Shown here piece by piece: positions 25,043-33,169 of a stretch of 64,000 nt of DNA. Within the stretch, counting starts at the first letter, position 1, and each line of letters starts with the position of its first letter. The stretch is from positions 739,234-803,233 of the forward strand of contig NZ_JABJQY010000004.1 in assembly GCF_013155375.1 (NCBI RefSeq). Reading direction: 5' to 3'. The notes under the pieces are model-generated. The model was not told where the DNA came from. It saw only the letters and a list, made by a program, of their open reading frames with translations, and did no database searches. The DNA comes from Nocardioides sp. zg-1308. GTDB lineage: Bacteria > Actinomycetota > Actinomycetes > Propionibacteriales > Nocardioidaceae. Made by a program: the position numbers and the translations under genes.

Positions 25043-25317
25043 GAGCGGTGGGTGAGGCAGGTTCTGCGGGCAGGAAAGCAGCGTCACTCACCGCCGGTGC
25101 GGCGTACGACCTCCGAGCGGTGAGTGAGGCAGGTTCTGCGGGCAAGAAAGCTGCGTCACTCACCGGCGGTGCGGCGCACGACCTCCGGAGCGGTGAGTGA
25201 GGCAGGTTCTGCGTGCAAGAAAACTGCGTCACTCACCGCCGGTGCGGCGTACGACCTCCGAGCGGTGGGTGAGCCACCTTTCGGGCGGCGAGAAGGTGAC
25301 TCCCGCACCGCTGCGTC
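25043..25317. repeat. Tandem array of hairpin-forming 72-73 bp repeats
   Basis: Three nearly identical units begin at 25043, 25115 and 25188, and a fourth diverged one at 25260. Each holds GTGAGTGA or GTGGGTGA at its left and TCACTCAC about 35 bases later. With the adjoining bases these can form a 13-bp stem with one or two mismatches, plus an inner ttct/agaa pairing. The units abut without unique spacers. The array fills most of the gap between the nadE stop and the promoter of the 24936 gene, so it lies downstream of nadE and may end its transcript. The remaining bases up to 25042 hold only the CTAA repeats. Confidence 0.82.
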
Positions 25318-27358
25318 AGGCGACCGGCACGTCCCGCTCGATCTCGGCCAGCCACGCGGTGCCCTTGGCGTCGCTGGGCATCCGCCAGTCGCCGCGCGGG
25401 CTCATCGTGCCGCTCGGGCTGACCTTCGGGCCGTTGGGCAGCGCCGACCGCTTGAACTGGTTGGCGAAGAAGCGCTTGACGAAGACCTCGAGCCAGCTGC
25501 GGATGTCCTCGAGCTGGTAGGCGACCCGCGCGTCGGCCGGGAAGCCGGGCGGCCACTCCCCCGCGTCGATGTCCTTCCACGCGTGCCAGGCGAGGAAGGC
25601 GATCTTGCGGGGGCGGAAGCCGTGGCGCACGACGAGCGCGAGCGTGAAGTCCTGCAGGTTGTAGGGGCCGACCGAGTCCTCGGTCGCCTGCGGCTTCTTG
25701 CCCTCCTCGATCGGGATGAGCTCGGGCGTGATCTCCTGCGCCAGGATCTCGCGCAGCACCTCGTTGGTCTCGGCGCCGAACTCCCCGTGGCTGATCACCC
25801 AGCGGATCAGGTGCTGCACCAGGGTCTTGGGGACCCCCGCGTTGACCGTGTAGTGCGACATCTGGTCGCCCACGCCGTACGTGCACCAGCCGAGGGCGAG
25901 CTCGGAGAGGTCACCGGTGCCGACGACGATGCCGCCGCGCTGGTTGGCCAGGCGGAAGAGGTAGTCGTAGCGGAGCCCGGCCTGCACGTTCTCGAAGGTG
26001 ACGTCGTAGAGCTTCTCGCCGCGGGAGTACGCGTGGCCGAGGTCGGCCAGCATCTGCTCGGCCGCCGGGCGGATGTCGATCTCCTCGAAGGTCACGCCGA
26101 GCGCCTCGGAGAGCCGGGTGGCGTACGCCTTGGTGGTCGACCCGGTCGCGAAGCCCGGCATGGTGAACGCGAGCACGTCGCTGCGCGGGCGTCCGAGCCG
26201 GTCCATCGCCTTGCACGCCACGATCAGCGCGTGGGTGGAGTCGAGGCCGCCGCTGACGCCGATGACGGCCTGGGGCGAGCCGATGGAGCTCAGCCGCTGC
26301 TCGAGGCCGGACACCTGGATGTTGTAGGCCTCGTAGCAGTCGAGCGCGAGGCGCTCGGGGTCGTCGGGGACGAAGGGATAGCGGTCCACCTTGCGCAGCA
26401 GCCCGATGTCGCCGGCCGGCGGGTCGAGCTCCCACTCGACGTCGCGGAAGCGCTGGACGCGCTCGGCGTGCGTGCGCCGGTTGTCGTCGAACGTGACCTG
26501 CCGCAGCCGCTCCTGGCGCACGAGGTCGAGGTCGACGTCGACCACGGTGCGGCGCGGCCCGTCGGGGAAGCGTTCGCTCTCGCCGAGCAGCGAGCCGCAC
26601 TCGTAGACCATCGTCTGGCCGTCCCAGCTGAGGTCGGTGGTGGACTCGCCCTGGCCCGCCGCGGCATAGACGTACGCCGCCGCGCACCGCGAGCTGGCAC
26701 TGCGCACCAGCAGCCGACGGTCCTCGGCGCGGGCGACCGTGATCGGCGACCCGCTCAGGTTGACCAGCACCGTCGCGCCGGCGAGCGCGGCCTCGGCGCT
26801 GGGCGGCACGGGCACCCACAGGTCCTCGCAGACCTCGACGTGCAGGTCGAGGCCCGGCACGTCGAGGCACCGGAAGATCAGGTCCGGGCCGAAGCGCACG
26901 TCCTGGCCGGCGACGGTGATCCACTCGAGCTCGCGGTCGTCGCCGGGGGCGAACCAGCGGCGCTCGTAGAACTCGCGGTAGTTGGGGAGGTAGGACTTCG
27001 GGGCGACGCCCAGGACGGACCCGCGGTGCACGACCACCGCGCAGTTGTAGACGCGGTTGCCCTGCACGAGCGGCGCACCGACGACGAGGGCGGTCATCAG
27101 GTCGGCACTGGCCTCCACGATCTCGGCAATCGCCTCCTGCACCGCCTCGAGCAGCGTGTCCTGGAGGAAGAGGTCGTCGACGGAGTAGCCGGTCAGGCAC
27201 AGCTCGGGGAACACCGCGACGGCGACGTGGTCGTCGTGGCAGGCGCGGGCCTGCTCGATGACGGCGGCGGCGTTGGCGGCGGGATTGGCGAGGTGCACCG
27301 GCAGGGTCACGGCGGCGATGCGGGCGAAGCCCTGCGCGTAGGCGGAGTAGAAGTCCAC
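25316..27358 (-). CDS. nadE: Glutamine-dependent NAD+ synthetase
   Basis: 680 residues, the size of the two-domain actinobacterial enzyme. The N-terminal nitrilase-type glutaminase has the triad E52 (FPELCLTGYS), K121 (PKSYLPNYREFYE) and the Cys of HVEVCEDLWVP. The C-terminal synthetase has the ATP-binding SGGLDST near 367. It makes NAD+ from deamido-NAD, ATP and glutamine. The GTG at 27358 lies 6 bases after TAGAGT, so a leaderless mRNA is likely. The gene is divergent from the GNAT gene. Confidence 0.95.
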   Translation of the reverse strand: MDFYSAYAQGFARIAAVTLPVHLANPAANAAAVIEQARACHDDHVAVAVFPELCLTGYSVDDLFLQDTLLEAVQEAIAEIVEASADLMTALVVGAPLVQGNRVYNCAVVVHRGSVLGVAPKSYLPNYREFYERRWFAPGDDRELEWITVAGQDVRFGPDLIFRCLDVPGLDLHVEVCEDLWVPVPPSAEAALAGATVLVNLSGSPITVARAEDRRLLVRSASSRCAAAYVYAAAGQGESTTDLSWDGQTMVYECGSLLGESERFPDGPRRTVVDVDLDLVRQERLRQVTFDDNRRTHAERVQRFRDVEWELDPPAGDIGLLRKVDRYPFVPDDPERLALDCYEAYNIQVSGLEQRLSSIGSPQAVIGVSGGLDSTHALIVACKAMDRLGRPRSDVLAFTMPGFATGSTTKAYATRLSEALGVTFEEIDIRPAAEQMLADLGHAYSRGEKLYDVTFENVQAGLRYDYLFRLANQRGGIVVGTGDLSELALGWCTYGVGDQMSHYTVNAGVPKTLVQHLIRWVISHGEFGAETNEVLREILAQEITPELIPIEEGKKPQATEDSVGPYNLQDFTLALVVRHGFRPRKIAFLAWHAWKDIDAGEWPPGFPADARVAYQLEDIRSWLEVFVKRFFANQFKRSALPNGPKVSPSGTMSPRGDWRMPSDAKGTAWLAEIERDVPVA

Positions 27359-27456
27359 GTCCTCACTCTAGGGAACGGCGCGGACACGGCGGTCCGGCGA
27401 CCCGGGTCGCGGAAAACCTCGCGACGGGCCGCGGGGCGCGCGCCTACCGTGCAGGG

Positions 27457-28344
27457 ATGCCCGAGCTCGAGATCACCCGCTGCGTCAGCGACGCCGACCA
27501 CGAGGCGTGGCGACAGGTCCGCATCGCGGTCCTGCCCTACGAGCGCACGCAGTCCCTCGCCGAGCTGCGGGAGGGCGACACCCCGGACCGGCTCCTGCTC
27601 CTCGCCCGGGTCGACGGTGTGGTGGTCGGCCACGGCCTCGCGCAGCGCTCGGACCTCGCCGGCGGTGGCTCGGTGATCCCGCGCGTGCTCGAGGCCCATC
27701 GCCGTCAAGGCATCGGTACGGCGCTGCTCGAGCGGCTCACCCAGCACGTCGCCGACCTGGGCCTGCCCGTGCTCCGCGCCGGGGCCGATGACGACGGTGC
27801 GCTCGCCTTCGCGCACCGCTTCGGGTTCGAGGAGGTCAACCGTGAGGTCGAGCAGACCTACCGCATCGCCGGGCCCGTCCTGCAGGCTCCCGCCCCGGAC
27901 GGCGTCGAGGTGGTGACGGCGCAGGAGCGACCCGGGCTGTGGGAGGCGTCGTACGAGCGGTTCGGACTCGAGGCGCTGTCCGACTTCGCCGTGGACACAC
28001 CCCTCGACGTCAGCCCGGAGCGCTGGGCACGCGACTGGCTGGCCGACCCGATGTTCCTCGCGCTCGACGACGGGGAGGTCGTGGGCTGCGCGGGCCTGGG
28101 CCGCGACCCCGACCAGCCGACCCGGGCCGAGAACGGGCTCACGGCCGTGCGCCGGGACTGGCGAGGGCGCGGCCTGGCGGTCCACCTCAAGCTGCGGGCC
28201 CTGGCGTGGGCGGCCGAGCACGGGATCGACGAGGTCTACACCTGGACCCAGGACGGCAACGCCGCGATGCGCGCCCTCAACACCCGCCTCGGCTACGCCA
28301 CGACCCGGGTGGGCGTGCAGCTCGCCCGACCAGTGTCCGGGTAG
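27457..28344 (+). CDS. Tandem-domain GNAT N-acetyltransferase
   Basis: 295 residues with two GNAT folds. The first carries the acetyl-CoA loop EAHRRQGIGTALLERL near 85-100. The second has the weaker RRDWRGRGLAVHLKLRAL near 230 and a C-terminal NTRLGYATTRVG strand. Proteins of this double type resemble mycothiol synthase and related acetyltransferases, but the substrate is not evident. TACCGT ends 6 bases before the ATG, the leaderless layout. It stands alone between nadE (divergent) and the dehydrogenase. Confidence 0.83.
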   Translation: MPELEITRCVSDADHEAWRQVRIAVLPYERTQSLAELREGDTPDRLLLLARVDGVVVGHGLAQRSDLAGGGSVIPRVLEAHRRQGIGTALLERLTQHVADLGLPVLRAGADDDGALAFAHRFGFEEVNREVEQTYRIAGPVLQAPAPDGVEVVTAQERPGLWEASYERFGLEALSDFAVDTPLDVSPERWARDWLADPMFLALDDGEVVGCAGLGRDPDQPTRAENGLTAVRRDWRGRGLAVHLKLRALAWAAEHGIDEVYTWTQDGNAAMRALNTRLGYATTRVGVQLARPVSG

Positions 28345-28401
28345 TCCCGTCCACCCCTCCGATCATTCCCATCGGGCGCGGGCCCCAGTAGCGTCCCGGA
28401 C

Positions 28402-29586
28402 GTGCGCACCCCTCTTCGCACCACCTCGCTGTCCGTGTCCGTCGCCGCCCTCGCCGTCGGCCTGCTCACCGGCCCGCCGCCCTCGGGCGCCGACCCGGGT
28501 CCGACCCGGCCCACGGCCGTGCAGGCGGCACCGGACCGTCCGCTCGCCCGGGCACCTCGGCTCCGCGTGCGCACCGTCGCCCGCGGTCTCGAGCACCCCT
28601 GGGACGTCCAGCAGGCGACCGGCGGGCGGGTGCTCGTCTCCGAGCGCGACCGCGCCCGGATCAGCGTCGTACGCGACGGCCAGCGGCGCACCCTGGCTGA
28701 CCTCTCGCGCCTCGTGTGGGTCTCCGGGGAGACGGGGCTGCTGTCGCTGGCCGTCGACGCCGGCTCCCGGACCGTCTGGGCCTGCCACGGCGCGAGGTCC
28801 GGCGGACGCAACGAGGTCCGGGTGACGCGCTGGCGAGCCGACGCGGCCTGGCGCCGGCTGTCGCAGCGCCGGGTCGTGCTCGCCGGCCTCCCGGCGAGCA
28901 GCGGCCGCCACGGCGGCTGCCGTCTCCTGCTCGAGCGCGAGGGCGACGGCCTCCTCGTCGGCACCGGCGACGCCGCCGTGAGCACGAACCCGCGCGACCT
29001 GGACTCGCTGGGCGGCAAGGTGCTGCGCGTGCACCGTCGTACGGGTGCGCCGATGGCCGACAACCCCTTCGCCTCGGCCGTGTCGCCCCGCCGCTTCGTG
29101 TGGACCTACGGCCACCGCAACGTGCAGGGGCTCGCGCAGCGCGACGACGGCTCGCTGTGGTCGGTCGAGCACGGCAGCTACCGCGACGACGAGGTCAACC
29201 TGCTCGTCGCCGGCGGCGACTACGGCTGGAACCCGGGACCGGGCTACGACGAGTCCGTCCCGATGACCGACCAGTCGCTGCCCGGTGTGCAGCAGGAGGC
29301 GGCCTGGTCCTCCGGTGACCCGACCATCGCGACGTCCGGCGCGGCCTGGGTCCGCGGCGCCCAGTGGGGCCCGCTCGAGGGCACGCTCGCGGTGGCCGCG
29401 CTCAAGGGCTCGGAGGTGCTCTTCATGCGGTTCGACGCCACCGGCGAGCTCGTCTCCGTGGTCCGGCCCGCGCGGTTGGCCCGCCTGGGCCGGCTGCGCT
29501 CGGTCACGTCCACGCGCGACGGCGACCTCCTCCTCACCACCGACAACGGCACCGGCGACCGGGTGCTGAGGGTGTCGCCGCGCTGA
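28402..29586 (+). CDS. Exported PQQ-dependent glucose/sorbosone dehydrogenase-like protein
   Basis: 394 residues. A signal-like N-terminus (residues 8-30) precedes a six-bladed propeller of the GSDH family: EHPWDVQ near 66, TGLLSLAVD near 113, GTGDAA near 191, SLGGKVLRVHR near 205, YGHRNVQGL near 236 with WSVEHG after it, and GGDYGWNPG near 272. It would oxidise a sugar outside the membrane with PQQ, if PQQ is available; no PQQ biosynthesis genes are in the window. TAGCGT ends 7 bases before the GTG start, so the mRNA may be leaderless. Confidence 0.82.
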   Translation: MRTPLRTTSLSVSVAALAVGLLTGPPPSGADPGPTRPTAVQAAPDRPLARAPRLRVRTVARGLEHPWDVQQATGGRVLVSERDRARISVVRDGQRRTLADLSRLVWVSGETGLLSLAVDAGSRTVWACHGARSGGRNEVRVTRWRADAAWRRLSQRRVVLAGLPASSGRHGGCRLLLEREGDGLLVGTGDAAVSTNPRDLDSLGGKVLRVHRRTGAPMADNPFASAVSPRRFVWTYGHRNVQGLAQRDDGSLWSVEHGSYRDDEVNLLVAGGDYGWNPGPGYDESVPMTDQSLPGVQQEAAWSSGDPTIATSGAAWVRGAQWGPLEGTLAVAALKGSEVLFMRFDATGELVSVVRPARLARLGRLRSVTSTRDGDLLLTTDNGTGDRVLRVSPR

Positions 29587-29606
29587 CCCTGCGCCCGTCC
29601 TGCGTC

Positions 29607-29671
29607 GACCTCCTTCCACAGGAGCGGCCTCCCGGGTTTGAGGAGGCCCTCGCAGCGGAAGGAAGGAGGTC
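29607..29671 (+). promoter_or_regulatory. RBS-sequestering leader hairpin
   Basis: The 11 bases 29607-29617 are a perfect complement of 29661-29671, which contain the GGAGG Shine-Dalgarno and touch the ATG at 29672. Inside, 29626-29632 pairs with 29642-29648 as a second 7-bp stem. If transcribed, the leader would hide the ribosome site. In DNA the same structure may act as a terminator for the gene before. Confidence 0.55.
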
Positions 29672-30217
29672 ATGACGCCTCCTCCGACAGACGCGTTCCC
29701 TCCCGACCGGCCCACCGACCCGGCCTCCTCCGACCCCGCGATGGCCGACCCGATGCTCCGTGTCCTGCGTGAGCGCCACCCGGAGGTCGACGTGGTCGTC
29801 CTGCCGCAGCAGGCGCCGGCCCCCGTCGCACCCGAGCTGACCGCGGCCGAGCGTGACGGGCTGGCGGCCGCCCTCGACCGCTCGCTCGACGACCTGCTCG
29901 CCCGGGTCGTCCCCGACCCGGAGGCGGCACCCGTCGTGCGCGAGGCGCGGTGGCACACCGACGAGTGGGGGCAGAGCTGGTACTCCTGCACCGCCGTGGT
30001 CGGCCCGCTCGCCACCGGTGGCAACATCGCGCTCCTCCGCGCCACCGGCCACGCGCTGGTCGGCCTCGGCTGGCAGGCACGACCCGTGCCCGGCGACCGT
30101 CCCCGCCTCGTCGCGCGCCGCCGCGGCGGGCTCGAGGGCGCCGCCACCGTCCGGCCCGACTCGGTGGTCCTGGACCTGCGGACCGCCAAGGTGCGCGCCG
30201 TGCAGGAGGTCGCGTGA
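29672..30217 (+). CDS. Unknown protein, first gene of the DUF1023 hydrolase cluster
   Basis: 181 residues without signal peptide. A Pro/Asp-rich head (1-30) is followed by a helix near 47-75 and a compact domain from about 90. That domain has SWYSCTAVVG, then ALVGLGWQ and LVARRRGG. The same order of landmarks (W-x-S-C, ALVGxG, VxRRG) occurs in the lipoprotein at 32552-33055, so the two share a domain. Function unknown. A strong but sequestered GGAAGGAGGT precedes the ATG. The stop overlaps the next start as TGATG. Confidence 0.7.
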   Translation: MTPPPTDAFPPDRPTDPASSDPAMADPMLRVLRERHPEVDVVVLPQQAPAPVAPELTAAERDGLAAALDRSLDDLLARVVPDPEAAPVVREARWHTDEWGQSWYSCTAVVGPLATGGNIALLRATGHALVGLGWQARPVPGDRPRLVARRRGGLEGAATVRPDSVVLDLRTAKVRAVQEVA

Positions 30218-30546
30218 TGACGCTGCAGATGTGGACCGCGACCCTCGCCCGGGCCCGCACCGCCTGGGAGGAGCAGTCCGAGGGCCTCGACGGCCCGCGC
30301 AAGAACCTCGCTCAGGCCGACCCCGCGCTCCTCGGGCCGGCCGTGCAGGGCGCGGCGGACGCGTTCCTCACGACGTGGGAGCAGCGCGTCCTCGCGCTCC
30401 GCGACCGGGCGTCCGGCCACGCTGACGCGCTCGCCCAGACGATGTACGACCTGCTGCTCACCGACCAGGAGAGCGTCCAGGCCACCCAGGGCCTCCTCCT
30501 GTGGGAGGACCGCGACACCCAGCCCGTCGAGGCGGTGGGCCCGTGA
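30217..30546 (+). CDS. Small all-helical protein, WXG100-like partner
   Basis: 109 residues, predicted almost wholly helical: WTATLARARTAWEEQSEGL, then AADAFLTTWEQRVLALRDRA, then ADALAQTMYDLLLTDQESVQ. The size, helix-turn-helix hairpin and place before a large secreted-type protein recall WXG100/ESX substrates or chaperones. The central turn lacks a clean WxG (it reads DAFLTTW), so the family call is only an inference. It is coupled on both sides: TGATG upstream and GTGA overlap with the hydrolase. Confidence 0.62.
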   Translation: MTLQMWTATLARARTAWEEQSEGLDGPRKNLAQADPALLGPAVQGAADAFLTTWEQRVLALRDRASGHADALAQTMYDLLLTDQESVQATQGLLLWEDRDTQPVEAVGP

Positions 30547-32534
30547 CGACGATCGCCGTCCCGGCCTGGCTGCCGCGCGAGCCCGAGCTGGAGGTTCAGG
30601 AGTCGTCGGGCGCGGTGCTCACCGACGTACGCGCCGCTGCGACCGCCGTGAGCGACGTCGCTGACTGGGCGCGGGCCAACGGTGCTCCCGACGACTTCGC
30701 GGGTGACGCCGCGGATGCCGCCGACCACGCGGTCACGCGGTTCGCCGGCGACACCGACGTCGTGCACGCCGCCCTCGAGCGCGGCGCCCTGGCCATCGAC
30801 ACGTTCCTGACCGCGATGCGGCAGCGCCGCACCGAGCACGACGAGCTGATGGAGCGCCGGCAACGGCTCAACGACGACCGGGAGGCACTGCTCGCCCGCA
30901 TCGAGGGTGCCACCGCGGACCAGGTCGAGGCCCTGCAGGCCGAGGCGTCCGCGCTGCGGCAGCGCTTCACCTCCTACCACCAGGACCTCGTCGCGTGGCG
31001 CGACCGGGTCGACGCCGACGAGCAGGCGGCGGTCCGCGCGCTCGCGGCCGTCGACGAGCTCGCGGAGGGCGTCACCGCCGCGGCCGACCCCGCCCGCGTC
31101 GACACCGGGGCCCTGGCCTCCGAGCTGCGCCGCCTCGGCACCGACACCGACGCGGTCAACGCCTGGTGGAACGGGCTGTCCCAGGCCGAGCGCAACGCCC
31201 TGATGATCAGCGACCCCGACCTGGTCGGCAACACCAACGGAGTCCCGACCGGCGACCGCGACGAGGCCAACACCTCCGCCGTCCAGCGCGACATCGAGTA
31301 CCTCCTCGGCCTCCAGGCGTCCGGACAGGACCTCAGCGCGTCCGAGCAGCGCTGGCTGGAGAACGCCCAGTCGATCGAGCTGGCCGTCGCCAACGCCTCC
31401 TCGGCGCAGTACGCCGCCCTGGGCGTCGACGCCTTCGTGATGGCCTACCAGCCCCACGCCTTCGGCGGCGACGGCATCGCGGCGGTGGCCTACGGCGACC
31501 CCGACACGGCCGACCACACCGCGGTCTACGTGCCCGGCATCATGCAGGACGGCACCCAGATCGACGAGAACGGTGCGCAGGCGCTCAACCTCTACGAGGA
31601 GACGCTCAACAGCATGCTGGCCGAGGACCCGCCCCGGCCGGGCTCCGTGTCGACCATCGCCTGGATCGGCTACGACTCGCCCAACTTCAACCCCGAGTCG
31701 ATGTGGCCGTGGGACCTCGGCGACTCCGCCGGCGACGTGGGCCACACCGTGACCGAGGCCAACGCGCAGGCCGGCGGACTTGCGCTCTCGCAGTTCGTCG
31801 ACGGCCTCAACAGCACCCACTCCGAGGGCGACCAGCCGCACCTGACGGTCATCGGCCACAGCTACGGATCCACCACGTCGTCCTACGCTGCGGTCGGCGG
31901 CATGGACGCCGACTCGCTGGTCCTGATCGGCAGCCCGGGCGCCAGCGAGGGAGCCCACCACGCCTCCGACCTCAACATGCCGCCCGGCCAGGTGTTCGTC
32001 GGTGCCGCCGACAACGACCCCGTCTCGTGGCTGGGCGGCGAGGACGGCCTCCTCCCGGGTTCGTGGGACGACAGTCTCGGCCTCGGCCAGGACCCGGCGC
32101 AGAGCGACTTCGGCGCCCACGTCTTCGGCGTCGACAACGGCCAGGAGTTCCACGGGCCGGGTGGGCTCGTCAGCACCGGCTTCATGCAGAACCACGTCAA
32201 CTACTTCGACGACGGCAACCCCGCGCTCGCCAACATGGCCGACATCGTCTCGGGCAACTCCGACGACGTCGTCGACACCGGCGGCCGCACCCAGGACGCG
32301 CACGACTACCTCTACGACTGGGCGGGCGAGGAGGTGCAGCACCACGTGGTCGAGCCGGTCGTCGAGACCTACGAGGACGTGCGTGACGGGGTGGTGCAGA
32401 CCTACGAGGGCGTGCGCGACGGTGTCGTCGACACCTATGAGGGCGTGCGCGACGGTGTCGACGACGCGGTCGAGGGCGCGCAGGACGCCTGGGACGACGC
32501 GTGGGAGAGCGTGTGGCCTCCGCGGTGGCCGTGA
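30543..32534 (+). CDS. DUF1023-type alpha/beta hydrolase with coiled-coil head and repeat tail
   Basis: 663 residues. The first 220 are helical and Ala/Asp/Glu-rich (LXG or WXG-like architecture). The central domain is DUF1023 (PF06259), an alpha/beta hydrolase with the nucleophile elbow GHSYGS near 438-443 (Ser about 440) after a VYVPGIMQDG strand. The last 70 residues contain an 11-residue repeat (VRDGVVxTYEG-type, three copies) and an acidic Trp-rich end. There is no signal peptide, so a type VII route or cytoplasmic action are both possible. Coupled to the helical partner by GTGA. Substrate unknown; a lipase or esterase effector is inferred. Confidence 0.75.
   Translation: MTTIAVPAWLPREPELEVQESSGAVLTDVRAAATAVSDVADWARANGAPDDFAGDAADAADHAVTRFAGDTDVVHAALERGALAIDTFLTAMRQRRTEHDELMERRQRLNDDREALLARIEGATADQVEALQAEASALRQRFTSYHQDLVAWRDRVDADEQAAVRALAAVDELAEGVTAAADPARVDTGALASELRRLGTDTDAVNAWWNGLSQAERNALMISDPDLVGNTNGVPTGDRDEANTSAVQRDIEYLLGLQASGQDLSASEQRWLENAQSIELAVANASSAQYAALGVDAFVMAYQPHAFGGDGIAAVAYGDPDTADHTAVYVPGIMQDGTQIDENGAQALNLYEETLNSMLAEDPPRPGSVSTIAWIGYDSPNFNPESMWPWDLGDSAGDVGHTVTEANAQAGGLALSQFVDGLNSTHSEGDQPHLTVIGHSYGSTTSSYAAVGGMDADSLVLIGSPGASEGAHHASDLNMPPGQVFVGAADNDPVSWLGGEDGLLPGSWDDSLGLGQDPAQSDFGAHVFGVDNGQEFHGPGGLVSTGFMQNHVNYFDDGNPALANMADIVSGNSDDVVDTGGRTQDAHDYLYDWAGEEVQHHVVEPVVETYEDVRDGVVQTYEGVRDGVVDTYEGVRDGVDDAVEGAQDAWDDAWESVWPPRWP
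32367..32467 (+). repeat. 33-bp in-frame repeats at the hydrolase C-terminus
   Basis: Three copies of a 33-base unit coding for 11-residue repeats (TYEDVRDGVVQ, TYEGVRDGVVD, TYEGVRDGVDD). An 11-residue period suits an amphipathic helix lying on a membrane or a right-handed coiled coil. Confidence 0.75.
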
Positions 32535-32551
32535 CAACTAGGTTGGGTGCC

Positions 32552-33055
32552 ATGCGCACCGCACTCACCCTGCTCACGCTCGCGGCGCTCCTCGGCGCCA
32601 CCTCGGCCTGCAGCCTCGGGGGCGACGAGGTGCCCGCGAAGACCCGCGAGCAGGAGGTCGTCGACACCGTCGACGAGGCGGTGCCGCTGGCCCGCGACGC
32701 GCTGGGCGCCACCACCGCCGTGGTCGACGGCAAGTGGAACAGCTGCCCCGGCGGCGTCGGGCACCGCTTCCAGGGTGGCGGGACGCTCACCGCTCCAGAA
32801 GGCGACGGTGCGGCCCAGCTCGAGGCCGTCCGCGAGGCGCTCGTCGGTGGGGGCTTCGACGACGAGACGCAGGCCGACGGCCACGTCAGCGTCGTACGCC
32901 GCGGGGTCGAGCTCGACTTCTCCCAGCAGCTCGCGGCCAAGGCGCCGGGCACGTGGTCGATGAGCTTCCAGGGTCCGTGCCACCGCTACAGCGGCGACGA
33001 CGAGGACTACGTGGAGGCGCAGAACCTCCAGCCCGCCCGCACGCTGGTCGAGTGA
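32552..33055 (+). CDS. Predicted lipoprotein sharing a domain with the first cluster gene
   Basis: 167 residues. A type II signal is likely: MRTALTLLTLAALLGATSAC, with the acylated Cys at residue 20, although position -3 is Thr rather than Leu. The mature domain holds KWNSCPGGVG, EALVGGGF and VVRRGVELD, the same order of landmarks as in the 29672 protein, so the two probably share a fold. TAGGTT ends 7 bases before the ATG, so it may have its own leaderless promoter inside the cluster. The lipoprotein could be a sensor or an immunity partner of the hydrolase; this is speculative. Confidence 0.7.
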   Translation: MRTALTLLTLAALLGATSACSLGGDEVPAKTREQEVVDTVDEAVPLARDALGATTAVVDGKWNSCPGGVGHRFQGGGTLTAPEGDGAAQLEAVREALVGGGFDDETQADGHVSVVRRGVELDFSQQLAAKAPGTWSMSFQGPCHRYSGDDEDYVEAQNLQPARTLVE

Positions 33056-33169
33056 TCCGTCGCGCCGCGTGTGAGCGCCGCCACACGGACGTACCCGCGG
33101 GTTCGGCACTAGCCTGACGAACGGTCCGTGGACTCCACCGGGGAGCTGCGAGACGACGAGGAGCGCACG

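Noticed and set aside
25043..25317. CRISPR array
   Set aside because: The repeats are 72-73 bp and abut with no unique spacers, each is internally palindromic over its whole length, and there are no cas genes nearby.
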